Shown in pieces: positions 10,952-19,792 of a DNA stretch of 64,000 nucleotides. A program made the position numbers and the translations under genes. Within the stretch, counting starts at the first letter, position 1, and every line of letters begins with the position of its first letter. This DNA comes from Photobacterium angustum (GTDB lineage: Bacteria; Pseudomonadota; Gammaproteobacteria; Enterobacterales; Vibrionaceae). The notes under the pieces were generated by a model. That model was not told the DNA's origin, made no database searches, and saw only the letters and a program-made list of their open reading frames with translations. The DNA lies in NCBI RefSeq assembly GCF_003026365.1, contig NZ_PYOM01000001.1, forward strand, positions 62,001-126,000, read 5' to 3'.

Positions 10952-11431
10952 ATGACTCCCGCAATTCAATTAGCAAAGAAACAAAAAATTTCGTATCAAG
11001 TTCATCAGTATGAACATGATCCAGCCAATAATAATTTTGGGCATGAAGCGGCAGAAGTTTTAGGGTTAGATCCTAATCGCGTATTTAAGACGCTATTATT
11101 TGCATTAAATGGCGATCCTAAAAATTTAGCGGTTGCCGTGGTTCCTGTATCTGGCATGCTAGATTTAAAAGCAGCAGCTAAAGCTGCTGGTGGTAAGAAG
11201 GCTGAAATGGCCGATCCAAAGCTTGCTGAAAAAGTAACGGGGTACATTGTGGGTGGTATAAGCCCGTTAGGACAAAAAAAACGGTTACCAACCTTTGTTG
11301 ATACTAGCGCAGAAACGTTTGATACTATTTGTGTTAGTGCAGGTCGTCGAGGCTTAGAAATAGAACTAGCGGCCAAAGATTTAGTTAGTTTGACTGGCGG
11401 TAAATTTGCCCCGATTAGCAAGGAAGACTAA
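10952..11431 (+). CDS. ybaK: Cys-tRNA(Pro)/Cys-tRNA(Cys) deacylase YbaK
   Basis: A 159-residue member of the YbaK/EbsC single-domain trans-editing family, which hydrolyses Cys-tRNA(Pro) formed by mischarging. The family core is visible: [20 protein letters not shown] near residues 31-50, with the conserved lysine of the active site at VFKTL, and [13 protein letters not shown] near residue 97. Length is normal. It is followed after 24 bases by a LysR gene in the same direction. The window also carries a tRNA-Pro array about 3 kb away; this may be coincidence. Confidence 0.94.
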   Translation: MTPAIQLAKKQKISYQVHQYEHDPANNNFGHEAAEVLGLDPNRVFKTLLFALNGDPKNLAVAVVPVSGMLDLKAAAKAAGGKKAEMADPKLAEKVTGYIVGGISPLGQKKRLPTFVDTSAETFDTICVSAGRRGLEIELAAKDLVSLTGGKFAPISKED

Positions 11432-11455
11432 TACCAAGGATAGAGAGCAAAGAGT

Positions 11456-12373
11456 GTGTCAGTACCTAATTTAAACTTACTTCGAACATTACATGTCTTA
11501 TTGGATGAATGTCATGTAACACGTACGGCAGAGCGCTTACACATTACTCAGTCTGCAGTAAGTCGGCAACTGACACAATTGCGTGAAATTTTTTCAGATC
11601 CTTTGTTTGTGCGTGAGGGAAACCGTTTATTACCGACCCCTCGCGCACTTTCACTACAAGATAAAATTACGTCATTGCTTACCGATTGCGATTTGGTGTT
11701 TGAACCAGAACAGTTCTCGCCGCATAACTGGCGCGGCAAAATAGTCTTGTCATCTTCTGATTATGTCGCGCAATATATCTTTCCTGATATCGTCGAGTTA
11801 TTAACATTGCACGCGCCTTTGCTTGATGTGAGCTATCAACTATGGTCACCAAGTTACACTGACCAATTAGCCGATCTTGATATTCAGTTAGTATCGACTA
11901 TGGCTCCAAATATACCTGCCGGATTATCAGGTATACAGATTGGTTCTGATCGTGCGGTGTGTGTGATGAGTGCGACTCATCCATTAGCAAATACAAAGTT
12001 AGATTTAACGGTACAAGACTTTGTTGCCTACAATCATATTTCTGTTAACGGTGGTGGAGATAAAGACAGTTTCGTTGATGTGGAATTACGTACTTTAGGT
12101 TGTCGGCGACATATTCAAACAGCAGTGCCATTTTTCGGCTCTGCTTTAAGTATTGTTTCTCGTACTGAAATGTTTCTTGTTATTCCAGAACACATAGCCG
12201 TTACGATGCAAGATTTCTATAATATTGTTTATAAGCCATTACCATTTCCAAGTGTGCTGAATCAGTATTGGTTGCTATGGCATCCTAAATATAACAACGA
12301 ATTATCCCATCAATGGTTGCGAGAACATGTACTAACGTTAATGAAAGGCTCTTTGTATTCAATGGGGAAATAG
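11456..12373 (+). CDS. LysR-family transcriptional regulator
   Basis: A 305-residue regulator with the N-terminal LysR winged helix (about 5-65, including RTAERLHITQSAVSRQLTQLRE) and a periplasmic-binding-protein-like effector domain. It starts at GTG 11456, which puts the helix-turn-helix at the usual distance. It lies between ybaK and a LysE-type exporter, all on the same strand, and may control the exporter, but no operator was identified. The effector is unknown. Confidence 0.9.
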   Translation: MSVPNLNLLRTLHVLLDECHVTRTAERLHITQSAVSRQLTQLREIFSDPLFVREGNRLLPTPRALSLQDKITSLLTDCDLVFEPEQFSPHNWRGKIVLSSSDYVAQYIFPDIVELLTLHAPLLDVSYQLWSPSYTDQLADLDIQLVSTMAPNIPAGLSGIQIGSDRAVCVMSATHPLANTKLDLTVQDFVAYNHISVNGGGDKDSFVDVELRTLGCRRHIQTAVPFFGSALSIVSRTEMFLVIPEHIAVTMQDFYNIVYKPLPFPSVLNQYWLLWHPKYNNELSHQWLREHVLTLMKGSLYSMGK

Positions 12374-12506
12374 AATCATTAATGAACAGTGATGTGTTTT
12401 TACGATATGGAAGGTAATGATTTTTTATCATGACCGTAATGATTTCTTTTGATTTCTTCTTATAACGCTTACTTGGTATTTTTTCTGCCAATGTAAGGAG
12501 AACATC

Positions 12507-13121
12507 ATGACCATCAGTATTTGGCTATCATTATTATTAATTTGTATATTAGGGGCGATGTCACCAGGACCTAGCCTTGCTGTTGTTGCTAAACATAGCT
12601 TAACAGGTGGGCGTAAACATGGCTTAGTAACGGCTTGGTCGCATGCTTGTGGGGTAGGTTTATACGCATTATTAACATTATTAGGGCTTGCGGTTGTTTT
12701 AAAACAATCACCAACAGTCTTTAATATGATTAGTTATGCAGGAGCTGGCTACTTAGCTTATTTAGGCGTAAATGCGTTGCGATCTAAAGGCGGCGTTGCA
12801 GAAAAACTCGCAGCAGGAAAGCCTTCTTCCCTTCTTCATGCGGCAAGAGATGGTTTAATGATCTCATTATTAAACCCTAAATTAGCGTTATATTTTTTGG
12901 CTCTATTTAGTCAATTTGTTGCGTTGGGTACAGAAACTGGAAGTAAAATTGTTATTGTGGCGACACCACTATTAGTCGATGGATTATGGTACACCTTAGT
13001 TGCTTGTGTCTTGTCATACCCTCGAGTGTTACAAACGTTAAGATCCCGTGCTGTATTGATTGATCGTCTATCTGGTGTTGTGCTTATTGGACTTGCTTGT
13101 CGTGTACTTTGGCTAGTGTGA
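12507..13121 (+). CDS. LysE/RhtB-family amino acid exporter
   Basis: A 204-residue inner-membrane protein with about six membrane segments. It has the family hallmark SPGPSLAVVAKHSLTGGRKHG at its N-terminus and LLNPKLALYFLALFSQF in the middle. Members export amino acids such as homoserine, threonine, lysine or arginine; this substrate cannot be assigned. The ATG is preceded by AAGGAG. A terminator follows. Confidence 0.9.
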   Translation: MTISIWLSLLLICILGAMSPGPSLAVVAKHSLTGGRKHGLVTAWSHACGVGLYALLTLLGLAVVLKQSPTVFNMISYAGAGYLAYLGVNALRSKGGVAEKLAAGKPSSLLHAARDGLMISLLNPKLALYFLALFSQFVALGTETGSKIVIVATPLLVDGLWYTLVACVLSYPRVLQTLRSRAVLIDRLSGVVLIGLACRVLWLV

Positions 13122-13137
13122 TTTTAAAGCCTAAAAG

Positions 13138-13163
13138 AAAAGAGCGGCAAAACCGCTCTTTAT
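13138..13163. terminator. Bidirectional terminator between LysE-type gene and smrA
   Basis: The stem AAGAGCGG/CCGCTCTT is flanked by A and T runs and sits between two convergent genes, so it can serve both. Confidence 0.88.
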
Positions 13164-13173
13164 TGTCTTTAAA

Positions 13174-13758
13174 TTATTCGCTGCGACGATTTAGATGACG
13201 CTCTCGTGTTTCAGCTTTTTTCTCAGGGCTTTTCTTTAGCATGACATATAGTGCACCAGTGCCACCATGTTGTCGTTGCGCCGAGTGAAAGCAAAGCACA
13301 TCAGATATTTGCTCTAACCATGTTGTGACATAGCTTTTCATTAATGCAGGTGGATTGGAACGCTCACCTTTACCATGAACTATCATAACGGTGCGAATAT
13401 CTAAACGTTGTGATTGCTTTAGAAATGCTAATATTTCATCACGCGCTTGTTGTAATGACTTTTTATGAAGATCTAAACGACCGTGAATATCGTACTTACC
13501 TTGACGCATTTTTCTAAAGACAGCTTCTTGTACACCATCTCTTTTAAATTCAATCATATCATCAGCTTTTACCATTTTGGCATTATCTAATGATAAATAC
13601 ACAGAATCACTTTCAGCGAGGCTTTGAGCTGCTATTCGACGAGCCAGTTGAGATTCTGATACCTGATATTTTTGCGAAATGGTCACAGTATCTTGTTTGA
13701 TTGGCGCAACATCGGCCATCATTTCTTTAAAAAGGTCTAATTCATTATTATCTGGCAT
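13174..13758 (-). CDS. smrA: Smr-domain nuclease SmrA
   Basis: A 194-residue protein of the SmrA (YdaL) type. The C-terminal Smr domain (about 90-175) shows DIHGRLDLHKKSLQQAR and VMIVHGKGERSN, the LDLHG-like and HGKG motifs of the family, followed by HGGTGALYVML. Smr proteins act as DNA or RNA nicking endonucleases. The N-terminal half (about 1-80) is the SmrA-specific leader. It is transcribed toward the LysE-type gene, with a micro-protein gene just upstream on the same strand. Confidence 0.9.
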   Translation of the reverse strand: MPDNNELDLFKEMMADVAPIKQDTVTISQKYQVSESQLARRIAAQSLAESDSVYLSLDNAKMVKADDMIEFKRDGVQEAVFRKMRQGKYDIHGRLDLHKKSLQQARDEILAFLKQSQRLDIRTVMIVHGKGERSNPPALMKSYVTTWLEQISDVLCFHSAQRQHGGTGALYVMLKKSPEKKAETRERHLNRRSE

Positions 13759-13902
13759 AGGACTTTCACTTTAAGTAACCGATGCTATTGATTATACAAG
13801 TGTTATAAAATCTTGCCTAGTTGATGGTGAAAGGTAAGAAAATGAAAAAGAGGGCTAAGGAGATATAAAGCCCCCATGCAATATGTAAATTGCGAAAGGT
13901 TA

Positions 13903-14043
13903 CTAGCGAGGAGAAGTTGCTGTGACTGTTTTATAGATGAAGTAATCATCCAAAAATAGCATTAAGCCAAACGCTGAAAAAATAACGAGCATAGAAGCAA
14001 GTTCTATACTATTTCCAAATAAAAGTGCTAACCAACAGTCCAT
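13903..14043 (-). CDS. DUF3149-like single-pass membrane micro-protein
   Basis: A 46-residue open frame on the minus strand beginning MDCWLALLFGNSIELASMLV and continuing through one hydrophobic helix to a basic, polar tail. The pattern of a short amphipathic start with LLFGN, then one membrane segment, resembles DUF3149 proteins of Vibrio and relatives, which have no known function. ATG 14043 is chosen because AGGGA lies six bases upstream; an in-frame ATG at 14058 has no ribosome-binding site. It lies 144 bases upstream of smrA on the same strand. The family assignment is from memory of the pattern. Confidence 0.65.
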   Translation of the reverse strand: MDCWLALLFGNSIELASMLVIFSAFGLMLFLDDYFIYKTVTATSPR

Positions 14044-14246
14044 GTAGATCCCTAGCATTTGGATGTGATAGTTGTTATTTGAACAATGTGTATTGTCTGT
14101 TGTTATGATCTAGAACAAGAGTAAAAAGGCTGTTTCATTGTTGTGGTTATTTGTGCGTTTGAAATCACTTAAGTTACCGAGAATGCACAAATTTGGTTGC
14201 TTGATGAGCAAAAAAATTCGTTACAAAAAAAAATACCGTATAGGGG

Positions 14247-14274
14247 TTGCTAAAATCAATTTGGCGAGTATTAT
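14247..14274 (+). promoter_or_regulatory. Promoter of the tRNA-Pro array
   Basis: A -35 TTGCTA (14247-14252) and a -10 TATTAT (14269-14274) are separated by 16 bp. A GC-containing discriminator (AAGCGACC) follows, as expected for a stringently controlled stable-RNA promoter, about 38 bases before the first tRNA. Confidence 0.65.
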
Positions 14275-14311
14275 AAGCGACCTCTACGACGCAGAGCGTT
14301 GTTGAATTTGT

Positions 14312-14388
<77 letters not shown>

Positions 14389-14431
14389 CTATTTAAAAGG
14401 TAGTGGTTTTAATATAACCATTATTTACAGT

Positions 14432-14508
<77 letters not shown>

Positions 14509-14551
14509 CTATTTAAAAGGTAGTGGTTTTAATAAAACCATTATTAATAGT

Positions 14552-14628
<77 letters not shown>

Positions 14629-14669
14629 CTATTTAAAAGGTAGTGGTTTAATAAACCATTATTTACAGT

Positions 14670-14768
14670 CGGTGAATGACGTAGCTTGGTAAGCATCCTG
14701 TTTTTGGAAATAGCGGACCAGAGGGTCGGAGATTCATTCTCTATATAGACTCAGCTCTTCACTGACTA
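14670..14768 (+). pseudogene. Decayed tRNA-Pro(UGG) copy
   Basis: A 99-base element in the fourth array position that aligns with the neighbouring tRNA-Pro genes at both ends and in the middle (ACCAGAGGGTCGG). It has extra bases in the anticodon arm and around the T arm, and many substitutions. The anticodon stem, T arm and the GTTCGA loop are broken and the end reads CTA instead of CCA, so a functional tRNA is not expected. The acceptor 5' side CGGTGAA is kept. Confidence 0.88.
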
Positions 14769-14809
14769 CAATTTAAAGTAGTAGTTTTAATAAAACTATT
14801 ATTTACAGT

Positions 14810-14886
<77 letters not shown>

Positions 14887-14927
14887 CTATTAAAAAGTAG
14901 TGGTTAAATAAAACCATTATTTATAGT

Positions 14928-15004
<77 letters not shown>

Positions 15005-15045
15005 CTATTAAAAGTAGTGGTTTTAATAAAACCATTATTTACAGT

Positions 15046-15122
<77 letters not shown>

Positions 15123-15126
15123 CTTA

Positions 15127-15158
15127 TAAAAAGCCTCGTTGAAAACGGGGCTTTTTTA
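15127..15158 (+). terminator. Terminator of the tRNA-Pro array
   Basis: The stem AAAAAGCCTCGTT paired with ACGGGGCTTTTTT (one G-T pair) and GAAA-type loop, ending in T residues, closes the tRNA transcript. Confidence 0.88.
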
Positions 15159-15240
15159 CATCTGATGTTTATAAACTATGTGTGTAAATAATACGATTGA
15201 GTCTGTATTAAACTGTTGTTCCACAGCCATGTATTGGTAT

Positions 15241-16128
15241 TTATGACGTTAGCTTTTCCCATCCATCACACTGTGCCGTAACACCTTTGGTGATCCTTTC
15301 AACAGTAAATCCTTCTTTTTCCATCAAAGCGGGAAGTCCTTGCTCTCCGATTAAATGAAATGCACCGACAACAATCATAAATCGTCCAGATTGATAATCT
15401 TCTGATTCACTAAGAGTTTTAGCCCATTGACGATTCCGAGAAAAAATTAAGGCATCGTTGGTTTCTGGATCAAATTGGGTATCGTTGAATAGTTCGGCAA
15501 ATTTTTGACTGTCGCCTTGTTTCCATACATTAACTAAACATTTCAGTGCTTGCTCTGTTTGTTGCCAGTTATTGATGGTTTCTAACAACATGTTAGTGCC
15601 ATTTTCAGGTAAGTTTTGAAGTAGGTTTAATTGATGCTCAACCGTTTCAAACGCCTTAATTGGTAGATCTTGCTGTTGCGCTCTTTTCAATAAAACATAA
15701 TCGATACCTTGATCGGTTGATAGATTTTGTTGCTTAGCGAGTGCAAGTTGGAGGTAAGTTGCTGTTAACCATGGTGGCTGAGCAATAAGGTGCTCATAAG
15801 GAAGCTGTAGCGATGTTGTGATAGTTTGAAGTGTTTTGAGTTGTTTGGAATTGAGTTTTTCATGGGTTAATGGTGGCTGGTATTGTTTTACTGTCGATGT
15901 TGATTGAGTGAGTATATTGGCTTCAACAATCAATGCATCAGCATCTTTCCATTGCGTTAAAAAAGCCTTTGGTAATGGAAACATGTCTTCTTCACCCGCA
16001 TGTATCGAACCTAATACATAGAATTGGCGCTGCGTGTCATAAATTTTCCAAACAATGGGTTCTGCGAATGCATGATGAGAAATAAATGGTAACAGTACGA
16101 GCATTTTGGAAAGTAAGGATTTAAACAT
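15241..16128 (-). CDS. TraB/GumN-family protein with signal peptide
   Basis: A 295-residue secreted or periplasmic protein. The signal peptide covers about residues 1-22 (hydrophobic LLSKMLVLLPFISHHAFA). The family pattern is visible as FYVLGSIHAGEEDMFPLP near residue 36, an ALIVEANI stretch near 66, and VVGAFHLIGEQGLPALMEKEGF near the C-terminus. These resemble the GxxH motifs of the TraB/Tiki metalloprotease-like superfamily, whose bacterial YbaP/GumN members have no settled substrate. It is transcribed on its own, downstream of the copA unit. Confidence 0.85.
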   Translation of the reverse strand: MFKSLLSKMLVLLPFISHHAFAEPIVWKIYDTQRQFYVLGSIHAGEEDMFPLPKAFLTQWKDADALIVEANILTQSTSTVKQYQPPLTHEKLNSKQLKTLQTITTSLQLPYEHLIAQPPWLTATYLQLALAKQQNLSTDQGIDYVLLKRAQQQDLPIKAFETVEHQLNLLQNLPENGTNMLLETINNWQQTEQALKCLVNVWKQGDSQKFAELFNDTQFDPETNDALIFSRNRQWAKTLSESEDYQSGRFMIVVGAFHLIGEQGLPALMEKEGFTVERITKGVTAQCDGWEKLTS

Positions 16129-16194
16129 TCATCGCCTTGAAATAAGAAATTATACGTTTTCTTAGTTATAACAAAATATTCCTAATTAGTAATA

Positions 16195-16220
16195 AAAAAG
16201 GCTACCGAAGTAGCCTTTGA
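16195..16220 (-). terminator. Terminator of the copA unit
   Basis: Read on the minus strand, the stem AAAGGCTAC/GTAGCCTTT closes on a TTCG tetraloop and is followed by T residues. It lies just after the micro-ORF behind copA. Confidence 0.88.
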
Positions 16221-16231
16221 TGTTAGTTTGG

Positions 16232-16306
16232 TTAGCGAAGACTAGGGTGTAGCCAGAACCACCAGATAATTAATGCGATAGCAGCAATGCCTAATAACAA
16301 GCACAT
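16232..16306 (-). CDS. Possible 24-residue membrane peptide coupled to copA
   Basis: A 24-residue open frame, MCLLLGIAAIALIIWWFWLH plus four residues, starts one base after the copA stop codon. The AGGAG inside the end of copA lies at a good distance from its ATG, and the terminator comes directly after its stop. The product would be one hydrophobic helix with an aromatic, basic end. Position and ribosome-binding site argue for translation; I do not recognise a family. It could be a small regulatory subunit of the ATPase, but that is inference. Confidence 0.45.
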   Translation of the reverse strand: MCLLLGIAAIALIIWWFWLHPSLR

Positions 16307-16307
16307 A

Positions 16308-19238
16308 CTATTTCTCCTGTGCTGATTTAGCTTGGTAGCTAGGTTTAAATAAGCGAAGTCGATTGGCATTGGTAACTACAGTGATGGATGATAACGCCAT
16401 GGCTGCTCCTGCAATAACTGGGCTGAGTAATGCGCCAGTGAGTGGGTACAAGACACCTGCAGCAACAGGGATTCCTAAGCTATTGTAAATAAAGGCACCA
16501 AATAGGTTTTCTTTCATATTTCGCAAAGTTGCTTTAGATAACTCTAAGGCATCAATTACTCCATGAAGAGAGTGACGCATTAATGTAAACTGCGCACTTT
16601 CTATTGCAACATCAGTACCACTTCCCATCGCAATACCGACTTCTGCCAATGCAAGAGCAGGAGCATCGTTGATACCATCACCGACCATCGCTACTCGATT
16701 ACCTTGTTGTTGAAGTTGTTTTATTTGTGCCGCTTTGCCATCGGGTAGTACATCAGCAACTACATCCGTAATGCCTAATTTACTCGCAATCACTTGTGCT
16801 GTTTTAAAACTGTCTCCCGTTAGCATCACAACAGTCAGACCCATTTTTTGCATTCGTTTAACCGCACTTAGTGAGTCACTACGTAGAGGATCGCTAATGC
16901 CAATAATTCCTATAAGTTGGTTATTTTTCGCTAAGTAAACAGGTGTTGCACCTTGAGAGGCGATATTATCAAAGTCAGTTTGGGCTTGATGGATATCAAC
17001 ATTGTATTGGGTCATTAATTTTTCATTTCCCAGTATCACGCTGGTTGTATCAATAGTGCCTGCGACGCCCATACCCGCAATAGCTTTAAAGTCTGTTACT
17101 CGACTGAGAGTCAGATCTTTTTGTTTCGCTGATTCAATAATAGCGTTCGCTAAAGGATGCTCTGAACCTTGTTCTAAGGTAGCGGTTAATTGTAATAGCT
17201 GATTTTCAGTAAGAGTGGTATAGCTCTTAATACTTACCACTTGTGGCTTCCCTTCAGTGAGCGTACCTGTTTTATCTAACACAACAGTATTAATGTTAGC
17301 TGCTTGCTGCATAGCTTCAGCGTCACGAATTAAAACCCCTAGCTCTGCTGCGCGTCCAACTCCTACAGTCACTGACATTGGTGTAGCGAGACCTAAGGCA
17401 CAAGGACAAGCAATGATAAGTACGGTCGTTGCAGCGACTAACATATAAACCGATGACGGTGCTGGACCGAAGTAGTACCACACCATCGCAGTAATAATGG
17501 CGATGATCATGACACTTGGCACAAAGATGCTTGAAATAGTATCAGCTAAGCGTGCAAGTGCGGGTTTGCTGCTTTGCGCTTGACGAACGAGTTGGATAAT
17601 TCGAGCGAGCATTGTATCGCTACCAATATGCTCAGCTTTAAAGAGTAATGATCCTTGTTGGTTGATAGTCCCAGCTCTTACTTTGTCACCACTTTGCTTG
17701 TGAACCGCAAGAGGCTCACCTGTTAGCATCGATTCATCTATATAGGTATTACCTTCAATGACGACACCATCAACAGCGACTTTAGCCCCAGGACGAAGAC
17801 GTAACGTCATCCCACTTTTTATTTCATTGAGTGGACGCTCACTTTCCACGTTATTTTCAACCACGATAGCAGTTTGTGGTTGTAGATCGATTAAACGCTC
17901 TAATGCTTTAGATGTTTGACTGCGAGCGCGAGCTTCAAGTGCATGTCCTAATGTAATTAAACCGATAATCATGGCTGTTGCTTCAAAGTAAACATGTCGA
18001 GCAGATGCAGGAAACATATCTGGTTTTAGCACTACAAGCATTGAAAATAGCCAAGCCGCTCCTGTACCTAAAGCGACTAACGTATCCATTGTTGCACGAT
18101 GATGTTTGAATGCTTTCCAACTATTGATATAGAAATCTTTACCAACAGTTACGAGCAATAATAGGGTGATTAAGCCAACAAATCCCCATGCTAATTGGCT
18201 GGTGGTTGAGTCGATCATCATACTACCGCCAAAGATCCCCCAAGCCATCATAGGAACCCCTAAGCCAAGTGCAATAAATGCATTTCTTAAGTGTGTTTTG
18301 AATGTTTGGGTATTTTGTTGTTGTTGACGATGACGACGAGTTTGTTCATCTTCACTGATTTCTGCGCCATAACCGGCTGCAGTAATAGCGGTAATAACGG
18401 CTTTTATATCTGGAGTACCTGATATAAGCGCTGTTCGCTCTGCAAGGTTTACACTGACAGTATCAACACCTGTGACTTGTTTAATCGCTTTTTCAACAGA
18501 GGCCACACAACTGGCACATGTCATGCCGGATAACAATAACTGTTGAACCTGAGAACTTTCAGATGAGGGAAGAGTATTTAGCGCTTTATCATCTTTGTTC
18601 TCTTGCTCATTGATATTTTCTGGTTGAGCTAATCTCTCATCTAAAGTCGTTTGTGTTGCTTGGTAGCCTGCCTCTATAATAATGGAAATGATATCTTTTG
18701 CAGCAAGCATTGTTCTAATTTCTGCATGTGTTTTATCTAAAGCAAGGATTTGAATCTGATCATTGGCTTTTAGTTTCTCTGTTAATTTGGCAACGCATTT
18801 TCCGCATGAAAGTCCAGAGAGAGTAAATATTAGCGTGTTTTCTTCTAATTCCGACGAAGCAGGTATTACTTGATAACCCAGTGACGTAATAATATCAGTA
18901 AGTGTTTGCTTACTTAGAGAGCCCGTTATATCAGCTGTTTCTTTCGTTATACTAGCGCTAAAAATATCATTACGACTTGCTAGTGCAGCTTCTACTTTAG
19001 CCACGCATCGACCACACGATAAACCAGCGAGTGCAAGTTGATAGTGGAAACCGACTTGGTAGCCCAATGCATTGATCTTTTCAGACATTGTTTTTAGTGG
19101 GCTTTCACTATTTACAGTAATTTGCTTTGTATCAATATCGATAATCTGGCAGGCGGGCAATATTGCTAAAGCTGAACGTATTTTATTTACGCAGCTCATG
19201 CAATGGACGTTAGCGAGTGGGAGAGTAATAGTATTCAT
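16308..19238 (-). CDS. copA: Cu(+)-exporting P-type ATPase CopA with four metal-binding domains
   Basis: A 976-residue P1B-type ATPase that pumps Cu(I) from cytoplasm to periplasm. Four N-terminal heavy-metal-associated domains are visible through their CxxC motifs: CMSC (about 14), CGRC (about 75), CGKC (about 150) and CASC (about 240). They are followed by the membrane domain with the transport motif CPCALGLATP, the phosphorylation site DKTGTLTEGKP and the hinge GDGINDAPAL. Escherichia coli CopA has two metal-binding domains and 834 residues, so this one is enlarged. It is divergent from cueR, with a CueR operator between them. Confidence 0.97.
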   Translation of the reverse strand: MNTITLPLANVHCMSCVNKIRSALAILPACQIIDIDTKQITVNSESPLKTMSEKINALGYQVGFHYQLALAGLSCGRCVAKVEAALASRNDIFSASITKETADITGSLSKQTLTDIITSLGYQVIPASSELEENTLIFTLSGLSCGKCVAKLTEKLKANDQIQILALDKTHAEIRTMLAAKDIISIIIEAGYQATQTTLDERLAQPENINEQENKDDKALNTLPSSESSQVQQLLLSGMTCASCVASVEKAIKQVTGVDTVSVNLAERTALISGTPDIKAVITAITAAGYGAEISEDEQTRRHRQQQQNTQTFKTHLRNAFIALGLGVPMMAWGIFGGSMMIDSTTSQLAWGFVGLITLLLLVTVGKDFYINSWKAFKHHRATMDTLVALGTGAAWLFSMLVVLKPDMFPASARHVYFEATAMIIGLITLGHALEARARSQTSKALERLIDLQPQTAIVVENNVESERPLNEIKSGMTLRLRPGAKVAVDGVVIEGNTYIDESMLTGEPLAVHKQSGDKVRAGTINQQGSLLFKAEHIGSDTMLARIIQLVRQAQSSKPALARLADTISSIFVPSVMIIAIITAMVWYYFGPAPSSVYMLVAATTVLIIACPCALGLATPMSVTVGVGRAAELGVLIRDAEAMQQAANINTVVLDKTGTLTEGKPQVVSIKSYTTLTENQLLQLTATLEQGSEHPLANAIIESAKQKDLTLSRVTDFKAIAGMGVAGTIDTTSVILGNEKLMTQYNVDIHQAQTDFDNIASQGATPVYLAKNNQLIGIIGISDPLRSDSLSAVKRMQKMGLTVVMLTGDSFKTAQVIASKLGITDVVADVLPDGKAAQIKQLQQQGNRVAMVGDGINDAPALALAEVGIAMGSGTDVAIESAQFTLMRHSLHGVIDALELSKATLRNMKENLFGAFIYNSLGIPVAAGVLYPLTGALLSPVIAGAAMALSSITVVTNANRLRLFKPSYQAKSAQEK

Positions 19239-19278
19239 TTTGAGCCCTTACGCCTTACTATATTTAAATAATGAAGTA

Positions 19279-19309
19279 AGAATAAACCTTCTAGTTACTG
19301 TAAGGTCAA
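19279..19309 (-). promoter_or_regulatory. CueR-controlled copA promoter
   Basis: On the minus strand a -35 TTGACC (19304-19309) and a -10 TATTCT (19279-19284) are separated by 19 bp, the elongated spacer typical of MerR-family activated promoters. Within it lies the dyad ACCTT-N11-AAGGT (19286-19306), matching the CueR box. Copper-bound CueR would untwist this spacer to switch on copA. Confidence 0.9.
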
Positions 19310-19358
19310 GGTATGTTTGGTGTATTTTAAAGAATAGATAAAAAGTGAAAGGATAAAG

Positions 19359-19754
19359 ATGATTAATATAAGTGAAGTCGCTGAAAAAACAGGGCTAACA
19401 GCAAAAACTATTCGGTTTTATGAAGCTAAAGGTGTGATAAGCCCCGCTCCTAGAGGAGCTAATGGCTATCGTTATTATAATCAAAACCATATTTCAGAGT
19501 TACTGTTGATCAAACGTTCTCGAATGATTGGATTCTCTCTTGATGAATGCCGTGATTTACTGGCGTTATCAATGGACTCAAGTCGTCAGAGCCGTGATGT
19601 AAAAGAGAAGGCAGAAGAAAAGTTAAAAGAGATAGATATTAAGATCAATGAATTACTACAGATGAAGAAAACACTTGAAGCATTAACGAAGCAATGTCCT
19701 GGAGATAAAAATTCAAACTGTCCGATATTGGAAGGTTTAGCACAACAAGAATAA
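19359..19754 (+). CDS. cueR: Cu(I)-responsive MerR-family activator CueR
   Basis: A 131-residue MerR-family activator. The N-terminal winged helix (about 1-70) includes GLTAKTIRFYEAKGVISP, followed by a dimerisation coiled coil. The metal-binding loop is CPGDKNSNCPI, with two cysteines separated by seven residues, the arrangement of the copper/silver/gold branch. It is divergent from copA, with the operator in the intergenic region. The ATG is preceded by AAAGGA. It is a typical one-sensor, one-pump copper circuit. Confidence 0.95.
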   Translation: MINISEVAEKTGLTAKTIRFYEAKGVISPAPRGANGYRYYNQNHISELLLIKRSRMIGFSLDECRDLLALSMDSSRQSRDVKEKAEEKLKEIDIKINELLQMKKTLEALTKQCPGDKNSNCPILEGLAQQE

Positions 19755-19783
19755 ACAGGCGCTAGAAAATTAGCCCCTGTTGT
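19754..19783 (+). terminator. Possible terminator after cueR
   Basis: The inverted repeat AACAGG-N-GCTA/TAGC-N-CCTGTT has one internal mismatch and only a weak T-rich tail. It sits between two convergent genes. Confidence 0.45.
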
Positions 19784-19792
19784 TAATTCTGA

